DNA of 64,000 nucleotides, from the NCBI RefSeq assembly GCF_030316885.1, contig NZ_JASZYQ010000003.1, positions 496,001 to 560,000 on the forward strand. Direction: 5' to 3'. Both the position numbers and the translations under genes were made by a program. Under the pieces are notes generated by a model, which was given only the letters and a program-made list of their open reading frames with translations, was not told where the DNA came from and did no database searches. Positions 62,212-64,000 of the stretch are shown piece after piece. How positions within the stretch are numbered: the first letter of the stretch is position 1; the number at the start of each line of letters is the position of its first letter. Source of the stretch: Variovorax jilinensis (GTDB lineage: Bacteria; Pseudomonadota; Gammaproteobacteria; Burkholderiales; Burkholderiaceae_C).

Positions 62212-64000
<1,789 letters not shown>

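Overview
This is a high-GC (visibly about two-thirds G+C), gene-dense bacterial chromosome segment. Gene order (dnaX-ybaB-recR, pstSCAB-phoUBR, ppx/ppk/sixA), C-minus type B ribosomal protein L31, a YgiQ radical SAM protein, olsB and the mix of accessory families point to a betaproteobacterium of the Burkholderiales, most likely Comamonadaceae and close to Variovorax. That placement is inferred from memory of these families, not from a database search. I see no prophage, insertion sequence, CRISPR array or plasmid function.

Layout. 1-2458: end of a nitrate/sulfonate/taurine-type ABC importer (permease start, ATPase, binding protein) and a MAPEG membrane protein. 2493-5382: recR, ybaB and dnaX on the minus strand; dnaX carries an A9 slippage site. 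5499-6750: a metzincin-like protease and the 4.5S SRP RNA. 6786-9318: three unknown proteins in a row and a YhiN-type flavoprotein. 9463-12831: trxA, rho, a Gfo/Idh/MocA oxidoreductase and L31. 12919-16021: a GT-C membrane protein and a MATE exporter.

16005-28000 is a phosphate block. The minus-strand operon pstS-pstC-pstA-pstB-phoU-phoB-phoR holds Pi uptake and its two-component control. ppx is divergent from pstS, with a Pho box facing each way. ppk and sixA converge on ppx, and olsB (ornithine lipid synthesis, a phosphorus-sparing membrane lipid) follows. Far away at 58415-60574, a phytase-like lipoprotein has a Pho-box-like promoter with the same geometry as the pstS promoter, and a PhoX-family protein lies at 40424.

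28111-47400 is a mosaic of short accessory units: a cNMP-binding/thioredoxin-reductase-like fusion, a GST, tRNA-Pro and tRNA-Arg flanking a secreted nuclease, an exported intradiol dioxygenase, a NUDIX/dead-MBL fusion, a stand-alone RNA polymerase alpha-CTD-like protein, a LysR/MFS/aldo-keto reductase unit, a BON lipoprotein, nitroreductase, crotonase, DUF488, a CDF-like transporter, SRPBCC and VOC proteins, a phytochelatin-synthase-like lipoprotein and small exported proteins.

47475-54347 is a likely catabolic cluster: an IclR regulator divergent from a tight five-gene run (SDR, flavin monooxygenase, BASS transporter, epimerase-like SDR, EamA exporter), then a dienoyl-CoA-reductase-like SDR. 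54582-58263 holds a LysR regulator, two PNPOx-fold proteins (one fused to GAF and a winged-helix-like tail) and a hemerythrin-like protein. The window ends with UspA, an exported START-like protein and a ygiQ gene that runs off the right edge.
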